Shown piece after piece: positions 8,667 to 16,460 of a stretch of 36,416 bases of DNA (position 1 is its first letter; every line of letters begins with the position of its first letter). The notes below the pieces were generated by a model, which worked only from the letters and a program-made list of their open reading frames with translations, made no database searches and was not told the DNA's origin. The stretch lies in the NCBI GenBank assembly GCA_904391645.1, contig CAJFMJ010000005.1, positions 1 through 36,416 of the forward strand, written 5' to 3'. This stretch comes from an uncultured Neglectibacter sp. GTDB lineage: Bacteria > Bacillota > Clostridia > Oscillospirales > Acutalibacteraceae. The translations under genes and the position numbers were made by a program.

Positions 8667-9916
8667 GCGTTAGCTTCCTCCTTTGTCATGCGCTTCACAC
8701 GTTCCATCACTTCGAAGCACATCTGCGAATTGTGGAAGGGGCACTTGCCGCCATTCAATTTGTCAAAGCCGTGCATACCGTCCACAATATGCCAGCCGGT
8801 TTCATCCACCACGATGTTGTTGTACCAATCGCCGTGCTCCCGGTTGACAAAGTATTTTTCAATGTAATCCGCCTGTTTCTCACAGGCATCCAAGAATTTC
8901 TCATCGCCGGTGAGCTCATACCCGCACAGCATGGCGGTGACAGCCTCAGCCTGGGCCCACCACACATGGCTTTCACCACAGTCGCCGGTATCCAGGTCAC
9001 AGCCGTTGTACAGGCTGTGATAGGCGTCAAAATCGTTCTCCAGCACGTTATACAGCACATCGGTGAAGATCTTCTGCAGCTTCTCCAGCAGTTCCTGGTC
9101 GCCCACGATGCCGGCCACTTTCAGGATCAAGTAGCTGATCTCGCAGTCGTGGCCATAGCTTTGGTGGCTGCCCACCCGTTTGCCATCGGGCGTGATGATC
9201 GTCATGATATTCCGCTTCTCGGGGTCATACAGCTTTTCCGCGACCAGCTGGGCCATCTCTTTCAGGGCAGCCTTCACCTTCTCGTCACCGCCGGTGGCGT
9301 AGTACAGCTGCACATAGGACTGGCACAGATGGTGGGGGAACATGATCGCTCCCTTGGGGAACGAGGGGCCTCTCCGGCCGCCGAAACCAGAACCCTCTGC
9401 AGGCTTCCAATCCCGGGTCATGTTGTTGTAATAGCTGGCAGGGCCAAACTTCACCTTGCTCTCCATGATCTCAAAGGTTTCCTTGGCGATGCGCAGGGCT
9501 TCCTCATTCCCGGTAGCCCAGGCATAAGCAGCGCAGCCCATCAACAGGAAGGCTTCGCAGTAGTTGGGTTTGGAGTCTTCCAGCACTTCGCCCTGGGCAG
9601 TGACCGTGACAAAAGCCCCGCCATACTCCTTATCGTAGAAACGGGAGATCAGGTCCTGGAAGGTGTAGTCTGCTTTCTCCTTGTAGATCGGGTCCCCAAA
9701 CACCCGGTACGCCGTGGAAAAGGCATACAGCATCCGGCCGGTGAGGGTCAGGCCCCGGGGCTCGGTGTTGTCGATCTGCATATCCAAGGTGACTTTTCCA
9801 TAAAAGCCGCCGTTTTCATGGTCTACGATAAAATCGCTGGTCCAGAAGGGGAAAATAACCTCTTTGGCGTCCTGTTCGGCCCACTGGCCCAGCTTTTCCA
9901 GCCTAGCCTTATCCAT
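8663..9916 (-). CDS. AGE family epimerase/isomerase (N-acylglucosamine or cellobiose 2-epimerase type)
   Basis: An (alpha/alpha)6-barrel enzyme of the AGE family, which epimerises C2 of aldoses, N-acyl-hexosamines or beta-1,4-disaccharides. Visible hallmarks are NGGFYGKV near the N terminus, TGRMLYAFSTAYR, GHDCEISYL mid-protein, HGDWYNNI, and the C-terminal KCPFHNSQMCFEV box. Length is 417 residues with ATG 9916, which has GGGGG 7 nt upstream. An alternative ATG at 9931 overlaps the TAA of the preceding gene as TAATG but has no ribosome site; it would add five residues. The KCPFHN ending is of the kind found in cellobiose/mannobiose 2-epimerases rather than eukaryotic renin-binding proteins (inference). 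Second gene of the operon. Confidence 0.88.
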   Translation of the reverse strand: MDKARLEKLGQWAEQDAKEVIFPFWTSDFIVDHENGGFYGKVTLDMQIDNTEPRGLTLTGRMLYAFSTAYRVFGDPIYKEKADYTFQDLISRFYDKEYGGAFVTVTAQGEVLEDSKPNYCEAFLLMGCAAYAWATGNEEALRIAKETFEIMESKVKFGPASYYNNMTRDWKPAEGSGFGGRRGPSFPKGAIMFPHHLCQSYVQLYYATGGDEKVKAALKEMAQLVAEKLYDPEKRNIMTIITPDGKRVGSHQSYGHDCEISYLILKVAGIVGDQELLEKLQKIFTDVLYNVLENDFDAYHSLYNGCDLDTGDCGESHVWWAQAEAVTAMLCGYELTGDEKFLDACEKQADYIEKYFVNREHGDWYNNIVVDETGWHIVDGMHGFDKLNGGKCPFHNSQMCFEVMERVKRMTKEEANA

Positions 9917-9930
9917 GGTGAAGCCCCCCA

Positions 9931-11031
9931 TTAGTCAAAGTAGATGGTCTTGCCGGTACGGGCAGACTCATAGATGGCATCCAGCACCTTGGTGACGGTC
10001 AAAGCCTGCTCGGGAGTGACGAACAGCTCGCCCTCGCCATACAGGGCATCCACCCAGATCTTGGCTTCTGCATCCTGAGGCATCACCATGGGGTTGCGGT
10101 CGATGGTGTTGGGACGGAACATGGGGAAGCCGCGGGTGGCGATCTTGGTATCCACCTTGCGGTTGGCCACCACGTGGTTGGCCACCACACCATTGTTCGC
10201 GTCGATACCGCCCTTTGTACCGCACAGGCGCACCATGCCCTCCACAGGTATGATATTCATCGCCCAAGAGCAGCGGATGTTGATCAAAGCGCCGTTCTTC
10301 ATGCGCACAAAGCCAAAGGCAGAGTCTTCCAGCTCATATTTCGCGGGATCCCAGTTGCCAAAATCGTTGCCCATTTCGTCCACAGTGGCCACAGGGCCGA
10401 TCTTATCGAAGGTGCAGCCAGTGACGCTGGCCACTTCGTAGTTGTTCATCATCCACAGGGTCAGGTCCAGAGCATGGGTAGCCATGTCGATCAAGGGACC
10501 GCCGCCCTGCTCGGCTTTGTTGGTGAACACACCCCAAGTGGGGATGCCACGGCGACGCCATGCAGTGGCCTCAGCGTAGTAGATATCACCCAGAGCGCCA
10601 GTGTCCACATAGGCCTTCATAGCCTTGTTGGCATCCATATGGCGGTACTGATAGCCAATGGTCAGCAGCTTACCAGTGCGCAGGTGGGTTTCATACATTT
10701 TCAAAGCGTCGGCGTAGGTAGCGGCCATGGGCTTCTCGCAAATGACGTGCTTGCCTGCTTCCATGGCAGCCACGGAGATCTCGCAGTGCTTTACGTTGGG
10801 GGTCAGCACGTGGACAGCATAGATGTCAGGGTCTTTCAGCAGTTCCCGGTAGTCGGTGAACACCTTGGCACCCTCGCAGCCATATTTTGCACGGGCTTCC
10901 TCTGCCCGCTCAGGGATAATGTCGCAGAAAGCATACATATCGATCCGGTCCCGCTGGGTAGCCATACCGGGGAAATGTTTGTCATTGGCGATACCGCCGC
11001 ATCCGATGAAGCCAATCTTTAATTTTTCCAT
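9931..11031 (-). CDS. Gfo/Idh/MocA family NAD(P)-dependent sugar oxidoreductase
   Basis: A 366-residue dehydrogenase. The N-terminal Rossmann fold begins with FIGCGGIAN (residues 8-16). The family Glu-Lys-Pro motif is at 99-101 (CEKPM). The catalytic helix GGGPLIDMATHALDL starts near residue 175. The C-terminal beta-sheet domain is complete. Family members oxidise or reduce hydroxyls of sugars, inositols or their derivatives, and some carry out glycoside cleavage through 3-keto intermediates. It is the first gene of a five-gene operon; AAAGGAG lies 10 nt before the ATG. I found no convincing SigA promoter in the 140 bp upstream, so expression may need an activator or readthrough from the ABC-transporter operon past the terminator at 11174-11200. 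Confidence 0.93.
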   Translation of the reverse strand: MEKLKIGFIGCGGIANDKHFPGMATQRDRIDMYAFCDIIPERAEEARAKYGCEGAKVFTDYRELLKDPDIYAVHVLTPNVKHCEISVAAMEAGKHVICEKPMAATYADALKMYETHLRTGKLLTIGYQYRHMDANKAMKAYVDTGALGDIYYAEATAWRRRGIPTWGVFTNKAEQGGGPLIDMATHALDLTLWMMNNYEVASVTGCTFDKIGPVATVDEMGNDFGNWDPAKYELEDSAFGFVRMKNGALINIRCSWAMNIIPVEGMVRLCGTKGGIDANNGVVANHVVANRKVDTKIATRGFPMFRPNTIDRNPMVMPQDAEAKIWVDALYGEGELFVTPEQALTVTKVLDAIYESARTGKTIYFD

Positions 11032-11173
11032 ACAACTCTTTCTCCTTTACACTGAATTTTAGCGTTTCATACTCTTAAAGGATACTGCAAACCCAAATTA
11101 GTTGCATTCGAAATTAAGCAATTCTCTTTCAAAAAATTGCCCCTCCATCGCAAAAATCCAGGAAAAACAGATA

Positions 11174-11200
11174 CAAAAAGGCGGAGAAGCCTCCGCCTTT
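11174..11200 (-). terminator. Terminator of the ABC-importer operon
   Basis: On the - strand GGCGGAG, a short loop, CTCCGCC, then TTTTT. It separates the binding-protein gene from the oxidoreductase operon and may be only partly efficient, since both are on the same strand. Confidence 0.8.
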
Positions 11201-11238
11201 CTGTTCCGTTCTATTATTTTGCTTTGTCAAAGGACTGA

Positions 11239-12873
11239 TTAGCCCTGAGTGCTGTTGTAGCCCTCAGTGTAGATCTCAACCAGACGCTCGAGGCCCATCT
11301 TGTTCAGCTGGTCCTTATAAGCGTTCCACTTGTCGTCGGTCACGCCGTTCATGATGAAGTCGGCAACAGACTGCTGGACATAAGTGTTGATATCGGTCTT
11401 CAGGATGGTCAGCTCGTCCATGGTGACGGAGTCATACACGATGTAAGGCATACGGCTCTCGGGCAGGAACCACTCGCTGTAGTACACGTCGTTGTTGTAC
11501 TTTTCCTTAGCGTCGTTCTCGCCGCCGATGGTGGCAACGAAGTCATCGCTGGCCCAAGTGGGAGCATAGGTGTCCAGACCGGTCAGGAACTTGTACTCAG
11601 GATCGGTGTAGCCTTCGGGCACGTCCAGGAAGGCGGGGTTGCCATCGGCATCCTTCTCCACGCTGACGCCTTCGGAACCGTAGGTCAGCTGGAAGCCGTT
11701 ATACTGGTCGTAGCACAGGTTGACGAACTCGATAGCCTTCTCGATGTTCTCGCACTTAGTAGAGATGCACAGACGGTTGGGATACAGCTTGTAGAACCAA
11801 GCGCTGGAGTTCCAGTACTGGTCGCCGTTGGGGCCAGTCAGGGGAGCAATCAGCTCATAGTGCTCAATGTTGTCGCCCACGTTGTTGGACATGGTCCAGC
11901 CGGAGCCAGTGCCCATGATCAGGGTTTCGCCGCGGAACTTAGCAGCCTGAGTAGCGAAGTCCAGGCTGAAGTATTCATGGTCGATCAGATTCTCACTCCA
12001 CAGTTTGTTCAGCCACTCCACAGCAGCGCGGTAGTTGTCGGTGACAGGCTGGAACTGGGGAGCGCCGTCCACTACCATGCAGTAGGTATCGCTCTCGTTC
12101 ATCACAACGCCGAAAGCGGGGAATGCCCAAGCCAGGGTGCCGGCGCCCAGGGTAGGATCGCTGGGAGGAGCGCCAACGCCGGTGATGCCGATTTCATCCT
12201 TCTGGCCGTTGCCGTTGGGATCTTCGTCGCGGAACCGGATGAGCATATCATAGAACTCGTCGGTAGTGGTGGGGATGTCAATACCCAGCTGATCGCACCA
12301 AGTCTTGTTCACGTACAGGGTGTCGCCGGACTCAGGACGGAAAGCGATCATGTTGGGAATACCATACATCTGGCCGCTAGCAGTGGTAGCCATGGACTTG
12401 GCATCGGGAGTGGAATCCAGGAACTCCTTGATGTTGGGAGCCATGTCCAGATAGCCATTGGAATTCCAGTCGATGAACAGGCCGTCATCCACTTCGCCGT
12501 CTTCCAGGTCAGTGCCGAAGAAGATGTCGGGGATGTCGCCGGAAGCCAACAGCACGCTCTTATGAGTGGGCCAGTCAGCCTGGGACTCTACCTGCCAATC
12601 GATGGTAACGCCAGCCTCTTCTTCCAACTGGGTGATGATGGGATAGGGGAACTCACCATCGGTGCTGCTACGGATCAGCACAGCGGTCAGAGCGACGGTT
12701 TCACCAGAGGTGTCACCGGTATCGCCGGTATCGCCGGTGTCGCCGGATTCAGTGGTGGAAGAACCAGAGGTGTCACCCTCGCTGGTGGAGCTGTTTCCGC
12801 CATTGGAGCATCCGGCAAATGCGGACACAACCAGAGCCGCGGCCAGCAGAAGGGCCAAAACTTTTTTCTTCAT
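11239..12873 (-). CDS. Extracellular sugar-binding lipoprotein of an ABC importer (LplA-like)
   Basis: Captures an oligosaccharide outside the cell and delivers it to the permeases encoded just upstream. The signal peptide ends in a lipobox (SAFAGC, Cys22). A Ser/Thr/Gly/Asp linker follows with four GDT repeats, then a two-lobe type-1 solute-binding domain. A DPNGNGQKDE loop, typical of calcium-binding sites in this family, is present. Length is 544 residues, normal for LplA/YtcQ-type proteins. The ATG at 12873 is chosen because GGAGG lies 8 nt upstream and it begins the MKKK signal peptide. It is the third gene of the operon. LplABC-type systems import plant or host oligosaccharides and usually share an MsmK-type ATPase encoded elsewhere, which fits the absence of an ATPase gene here. 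Confidence 0.93.
   Translation of the reverse strand: MKKKVLALLLAAALVVSAFAGCSNGGNSSTSEGDTSGSSTTESGDTGDTGDTGDTSGETVALTAVLIRSSTDGEFPYPIITQLEEEAGVTIDWQVESQADWPTHKSVLLASGDIPDIFFGTDLEDGEVDDGLFIDWNSNGYLDMAPNIKEFLDSTPDAKSMATTASGQMYGIPNMIAFRPESGDTLYVNKTWCDQLGIDIPTTTDEFYDMLIRFRDEDPNGNGQKDEIGITGVGAPPSDPTLGAGTLAWAFPAFGVVMNESDTYCMVVDGAPQFQPVTDNYRAAVEWLNKLWSENLIDHEYFSLDFATQAAKFRGETLIMGTGSGWTMSNNVGDNIEHYELIAPLTGPNGDQYWNSSAWFYKLYPNRLCISTKCENIEKAIEFVNLCYDQYNGFQLTYGSEGVSVEKDADGNPAFLDVPEGYTDPEYKFLTGLDTYAPTWASDDFVATIGGENDAKEKYNNDVYYSEWFLPESRMPYIVYDSVTMDELTILKTDINTYVQQSVADFIMNGVTDDKWNAYKDQLNKMGLERLVEIYTEGYNSTQG
12712..12747 (-). repeat. 9-bp tandem repeat (4 units) in the lipoprotein linker
   Basis: Four imperfect copies of a 9-bp unit (ATCGCCGGT on the + strand; Gly-Asp-Thr on the coding strand) follow the lipobox region. 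Copy-number change would alter linker length without changing frame. A 15-bp direct repeat (ACCAGAGGTGTCACC at 12703-12717 and 12763-12777) flanks it. Confidence 0.7.
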
Positions 12874-12924
12874 AGAATCTGCCTCCAAAAATATCCTTTA
12901 TTTCATATTTTCCTCGCAGGGGGA

Positions 12925-13824
12925 TCAACCCTTCACAGATCCGATCATAACTCCCTTCGCAAAGTACTTCTGGATGAACGGGTATACACACATGATCGGT
13001 ACGGTAGAAACCACGATCAGGGCATACTTGAGCATCTCAGCCTTGCGGACCACTTCCACAGAGCCGCCGGCATCCTTCTGGTTGTTGATCAGGATGGCGC
13101 GCAGGACCAGCTGCAGGGGCTTCAAGGCATCGGACTGGATATAAATCAAAGCGTTCATGTAGCTGTTCCACTGTGCAACAGCGGTATACAGGCCCACAAC
13201 CGCAATGATTGCTTTGGAAAGGGGCAGCACGATGGTGGCGAAGAATCGGAAGTCGGAACAGCCGTCCAAGTTGGCTGCCTCTCGCAATTCATCGGGGATG
13301 GTGCTGGCAAAGAAGGTGCGGGCGATGATCAGGTTGTACACACTGACGCTGGTGGGCAGGATCATGGCCCAGATGGTGTCCAGCATCCCCAGGCGCATCA
13401 CCTGCAAGTAGGTGGGCACCAGGCCGCCGTTAAAGTACATGGCGATCAAGAAGAAGATCATCAAGGGTGTGCGCAGGGGGAAATCCTTGCGGCCACACAC
13501 ATAAGCAGCGGGCAGGGTGAACAACAGGGCAAAGAAGGTGTTGCCCACGGTGTAGATGATGGTGTTGAGGTAGCCGACCCACACTTCTGTGCGGTGGAAC
13601 ACCTCTTCATAAGCCGACAAAGAAGGCTCCACAGGGAAGAACCACATCTCACCACGCTGGATGGCATCCGGGTTACTAAAGGATGCAATCACCACAAAGT
13701 ACAAGGGGTATACGATAACGATAAAGATCAATGCGCAAATGATGTAAGTGACCACTGTAAAGGTAAGGTCGGCCTTAGACATCTTCACTTTGTTTTTCGA
13801 TTTGCCGGTTGGCAAAGCAGTCAT
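12925..13824 (-). CDS. Carbohydrate ABC transporter permease, MalG/LplC type
   Basis: A 299-residue inner-membrane permease with about six hydrophobic segments. The first follows a short Lys-rich N terminus (TVVTYIICALIFIVIVYPLY). The EAA loop that contacts the ATPase is clear near the middle of the second half (ELREAANLDGCSDFRFF, then IVLPLSKA). The ATG at 13824 is preferred because AGGAGG lies 8 nt upstream; an earlier ATG at 13875 has no ribosome site and lies inside the previous gene. It lies 17 bp after the other permease gene and about 50 bp before the binding protein, with which it forms a CUT1-type importer. Confidence 0.93.
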   Translation of the reverse strand: MTALPTGKSKNKVKMSKADLTFTVVTYIICALIFIVIVYPLYFVVIASFSNPDAIQRGEMWFFPVEPSLSAYEEVFHRTEVWVGYLNTIIYTVGNTFFALLFTLPAAYVCGRKDFPLRTPLMIFFLIAMYFNGGLVPTYLQVMRLGMLDTIWAMILPTSVSVYNLIIARTFFASTIPDELREAANLDGCSDFRFFATIVLPLSKAIIAVVGLYTAVAQWNSYMNALIYIQSDALKPLQLVLRAILINNQKDAGGSVEVVRKAEMLKYALIVVSTVPIMCVYPFIQKYFAKGVMIGSVKG

Positions 13825-13841
13825 TCCGCTCTCCTCCTTCC

Positions 13842-14795
13842 TTACATCAAGCTGGTGCCGGACATCTTCTTGCACACCCAGTTCGTAGCAGTCAGCAGAA
13901 TGATGTTGATGACTGTGTTGAACAAGTTGATTGCTGTGGAGAAGCTGTACTGGGCATTTTCCAAGCCGATCTTGTACACGTAGGTGGAAAGCACTTCGGA
14001 AACAGACACGTTCACAGTATTCTGCATCAAGTATGTCTTCTCAAAGCCGACGTTCATCAGGCTGCCGACAGCCATAATGAACATGATGGTGGCAGTGGGA
14101 AGCAGGGACGGGAAGTCGATGTAACGAATCCGCTGCAGTTTGGTGGCACCGTCGATCATGGCCGCCTCATACAGGGAAGGATCCACACCGGACAGCGTTG
14201 CCAGGTAGACAATGCTGGAGAAGCCGGTGGTCTGCCAAATGTTGGAAGCAACATACACAGTCCGGAACAGCAAGGGGCTGGTGTTGGGATCGATGGGGTT
14301 CTGCACACCCATCATGTCCATCAGGGCGCCATACAGGCCGCGCTCGGGAGAGAGGAACAGCTGCAGCATGGCAACCAGCACCACGGTGGAGATGAAGTAG
14401 GGCAGGTAGGTCACAGTCTGGATGGTGGCCTTGACCTTGGGCCGCTCCACCTGGTTGAGCATCAGAGCCAGCAGGACGGGGATCGGGAAAGACCACAGCA
14501 GGGAGTACAAGCTCAACAGCACCGTATTCCGGATGGTGGTGAAAGCATTGTACGAGTTGAAGAACCGCTCAAACTGTTGAAGTCCCACCCAAGGGCTGCC
14601 AGAGAAGCCCAGCGACGGGTTGTAGTTCTGGAAAGCCATTGTGACACCGTACATGGGGACATAGTTGAACAAGATGATGATGATTACAGCAGGCAGCACC
14701 ATGACGATGAGCTGCCAACATTTCAGCGTTTGGAAAAACGCCGCAGCGAATCTGCCTCTCTGCTTAGGCTTCAAGGCCGCTTCTTTTTTTGCCAT
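13842..14795 (-). CDS. Carbohydrate ABC transporter permease, MalF/LplB type
   Basis: A 317-residue partner permease with six hydrophobic segments. The first starts after a basic N terminus (LIVMVLPAVIIIILFNYVPM). An EAA motif is present (LYEAAMIDGATKLQRIRYID). LplB-type features include the NYNPSLGFSGSPWVGLQQFERFF extracellular region. The ATG at 14795 is supported by AAGGAGG about 10 nt upstream; in-frame codons upstream of it lie in the leader and are not conserved-looking. First gene of the importer operon, behind a promoter at 15158-15186 and a leader of about 355 nt. Confidence 0.93.
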   Translation of the reverse strand: MAKKEAALKPKQRGRFAAAFFQTLKCWQLIVMVLPAVIIIILFNYVPMYGVTMAFQNYNPSLGFSGSPWVGLQQFERFFNSYNAFTTIRNTVLLSLYSLLWSFPIPVLLALMLNQVERPKVKATIQTVTYLPYFISTVVLVAMLQLFLSPERGLYGALMDMMGVQNPIDPNTSPLLFRTVYVASNIWQTTGFSSIVYLATLSGVDPSLYEAAMIDGATKLQRIRYIDFPSLLPTATIMFIMAVGSLMNVGFEKTYLMQNTVNVSVSEVLSTYVYKIGLENAQYSFSTAINLFNTVINIILLTATNWVCKKMSGTSLM

Positions 14796-15027
14796 GTGTT
14801 TTACCCCTCCTTGTTTTAATGTGGAATTAACAAGTTTTCGATCCTTTTGAAGGAAAAGCAAGCCATGGCAAGCCCGCTTTCCCGTGGCACATTGCATCTT
14901 CTGTGTAGGCATCACCCATCCTTTTCGGCACATTTACGATATACGGCAAGAGGGGGTCCACTGCCACCTCAAAGCCAGGCGACGCAAAGCCCTTCGTCCA
15001 GTTGCCAGCAAATGCCAACCACAGGGG

Positions 15028-15053
15028 TTTTGTACCATCTTGATGGTACAAAA
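15028..15053. repeat. 26-bp inverted repeat in the importer leader
   Basis: Arms TTTTGTACCATC and GATGGTACAAAA are perfect, with a 2-nt centre. Outer CCACA/TGTGG pairing extends the stem across a GGGG bulge. With T-runs on both strands it could act as a weak bidirectional terminator, an RNA hairpin or a repeat-element core. Confidence 0.7.
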
Positions 15054-15059
15054 TGTGGA

Positions 15060-15075
15060 ACAGAGGGCCCTCTGT
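15060..15075. repeat. 16-bp perfect palindrome in the importer leader
   Basis: ACAGAGGGCCCTCTGT, six bases from the previous inverted repeat, with partial extension by TGG/CCA on either side. Confidence 0.7.
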
Positions 15076-15157
15076 GGACCAAAAGGAGGTCCAAAAAAAC
15101 GAACACAGCCTCACAAAAAACGGAGGCCCGGAACAGATTTTTTGTATCTTCTTGTTA

Positions 15158-15186
15158 AAGATAACACATAGACGGAAGCCTGTCAA
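15158..15186 (-). promoter_or_regulatory. Strong SigA promoter of the ABC-importer operon
   Basis: On the - strand: perfect TTGACA (15181-15186), 17 bp, TATCTT (15158-15163). Predicted start near 15150. Confidence 0.8.
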
Positions 15187-15198
15187 GAGGCATTCGGG

Positions 15199-15216
15199 AA
15201 AATGTACAAACATTTT
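15199..15216. promoter_or_regulatory. Possible operator: inverted repeat upstream of the importer promoter
   Basis: AAAATGT-N4-ACATTTT lies 13-30 bp upstream of the -35 element, where activators often bind. No adjacent regulator gene is present, so the binding protein is unknown. Confidence 0.35.
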
Positions 15217-15384
15217 TCGACCGTTAAATTTCGTCATTTTGATAACACAAGGCCGTTTAAACCAGGCTTTTCCTGGCATTTTCTCCATTTCTTGTGACTA
15301 AAAATGCATCTGTATTTCTTTTTGAACTTTCATTCTGTGCCCCTTTGCAGTTTTCCACCGTGAAAGTGCCCACTTGTCTAATAG

Positions 15385-15398
15385 TAACAAATTTGTTA
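15385..15398. repeat. 14-bp AT-rich palindrome between importer and deacetylase operons
   Basis: TAACAAATTTGTTA is perfect. It lies about 200 bp upstream of the importer promoter in a gap of about 300 bp (15190-15500) where I see no gene. Confidence 0.35.
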
Positions 15399-15503
15399 TT
15401 TTTTCGACCCCCTTTGCGCCGGCCCCTTTCCTGTCTTCCACCGGCAGACAAGTTGTGTAATGACAGACAACTAAAGAGCTTGTATTACCTTATTTTGTGC
15501 AAC

Positions 15504-15543
15504 AAAAAAAGGCACTGTGGCAAAACCTTACCACAGCGCCCTT
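15504..15543 (-). terminator. Terminator of the deacetylase operon
   Basis: On the - strand GGGCGCTGTGG, a 10-nt loop, CCACAGTGCC, then seven T residues. It begins about 20 bp after the stop at 15563. Confidence 0.88.
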
Positions 15544-15562
15544 TTCCTATGCTATTTGGCTG

Positions 15563-16420
15563 TTACAGGCCCGGATCCTCCACCTCAATGGTGGCGCCAG
15601 CGGGAATGTTATAGGTCTTCTGCCCCACCAGCAGCCACAGCTCCGTGGCGGTGGGGTTGTAGATCTTGCTGCCGTCTGCGGAGTAGACCCGCTGACGGAA
15701 GGCCGTCACATAGTCGGCGATCTCCGTATTCCCGGCAAACCAGATCTCCTGGGAGAACTGGGATACGTACTTTACAAACTCCTCGATGACGTTCCAGTTG
15801 TTGTCGCCATCAAACTCATAGGCGTGGCCCCACAGGTAGAACAAAGAACCCGGGAACACACGGCCCTCGCAGAACTGCTTGGCCAGCTCCATCAACTGGG
15901 GATCGTTGTGGTGGCAGGTGGCGTGCCACTCCATAAAGTCCTGGGGGATTTCAAAGGTATGGGTGGAAACCACCGTGCGGGCCCCCATGTAGCCTGCCAT
16001 ACGCACCAGCTGCTTCACATCCTCGTTATAAGTGCCAAAGGGATAGGCAAAGAACCGAACCATTTTCCCAGAAAGCTTTTCCAAAGAGATCCGGTCCTCC
16101 ACCAACTCGTGCATCGCCAAGGAGGTGCCAATGTTGGGCAAGGAGGAGTGGCACAAGCTGTGGCCTCCCACCTCATGGCCCTCATACAGGGTGGCCACCT
16201 CTTCCGGGCTCACTTTGGAGATGTCCATATGCTTGCCTCCAAAGTTTGCCTCTGCCTGGATGCCCAGGGTGGCTGTGTTCAAGTTGAAAGTGCCTTTCAC
16301 GTGGTAGCGGTTAAACAATTCCACCAGCCGACGGTCCTGCACCACGCCGTCGTCGTAGCTGAAGGTCATTGCCCGGTTCTTGCCGCCGGGGAAGAGCATA
16401 AAATCAAGACGTTTTCCCAT
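15563..16420 (-). CDS. Polysaccharide deacetylase family protein (NodB-like), cytoplasmic
   Basis: A 285-residue metal-dependent deacetylase-fold protein. Motif 1 is TFSYDDG (Asp23, Asp24). Motif 2 is HSLCH (His87 and His91), which with Asp24 makes the usual Asp-His-His metal site. Then come AYPFGTYN and WHATCHHNDPQLME, where a late His would be expected. Family members remove N- or O-acetyl groups from chitin, peptidoglycan or xylan, or open cyclic imides (allantoinase-like). There is no signal peptide, so it should act on an imported or soluble substrate rather than on the wall. Third gene of an operon with two other hydrolases (18514 to 15563), 40 bp after the previous gene. AAAGGTGAT lies just before the ATG. 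Confidence 0.88.
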   Translation of the reverse strand: MGKRLDFMLFPGGKNRAMTFSYDDGVVQDRRLVELFNRYHVKGTFNLNTATLGIQAEANFGGKHMDISKVSPEEVATLYEGHEVGGHSLCHSSLPNIGTSLAMHELVEDRISLEKLSGKMVRFFAYPFGTYNEDVKQLVRMAGYMGARTVVSTHTFEIPQDFMEWHATCHHNDPQLMELAKQFCEGRVFPGSLFYLWGHAYEFDGDNNWNVIEEFVKYVSQFSQEIWFAGNTEIADYVTAFRQRVYSADGSKIYNPTATELWLLVGQKTYNIPAGATIEVEDPGL

Positions 16421-16460
16421 GTTCCATCACCTTTCTTCTTTTTGGGGGTTCCTCTCTTTT

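Larger units (their letters stand above)
14796..15150 (-). promoter_or_regulatory. Long structured 5' leader of the ABC-importer operon (unrecognised class)
   Basis: The predicted start (~15150) and the first ATG (14795) are about 355 nt apart, with no convincing gene between. On the - strand the leader holds GGACC-UCCUUUU-GGUCC, then a perfect 16-nt palindrome (15060-15075), then a 12-bp inverted repeat with a 2-nt centre (15028-15053) flanked by UGUGG/CCACA. No T-box, known riboswitch core or T-rich intrinsic terminator was recognised. It may be a cis-regulatory RNA, or an interspersed repeat inserted in a leader. Confidence 0.45.

Noticed and set aside
11102-11121. TTGC-N12-GCAA before the oxidoreductase gene as an operator
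   Set aside because: Arms of only four bases and no promoter nearby to anchor it; expected by chance.
12719-12747. Possible CRISPR-like short repeats
   Set aside because: Contiguous 9-bp units without spacers, in frame within the lipoprotein linker; a coding tandem repeat.
11860-13983. 707-codon open frame on the + strand
   Set aside because: Antisense to the binding-protein and permease genes. His/Gln/Gly-rich translation without motifs.
14827-15301. Short open frames on both strands in the importer leader
   Set aside because: They overlap strong palindromes, lack ribosome sites and differ in every frame. Better explained as leader RNA or a repeat.
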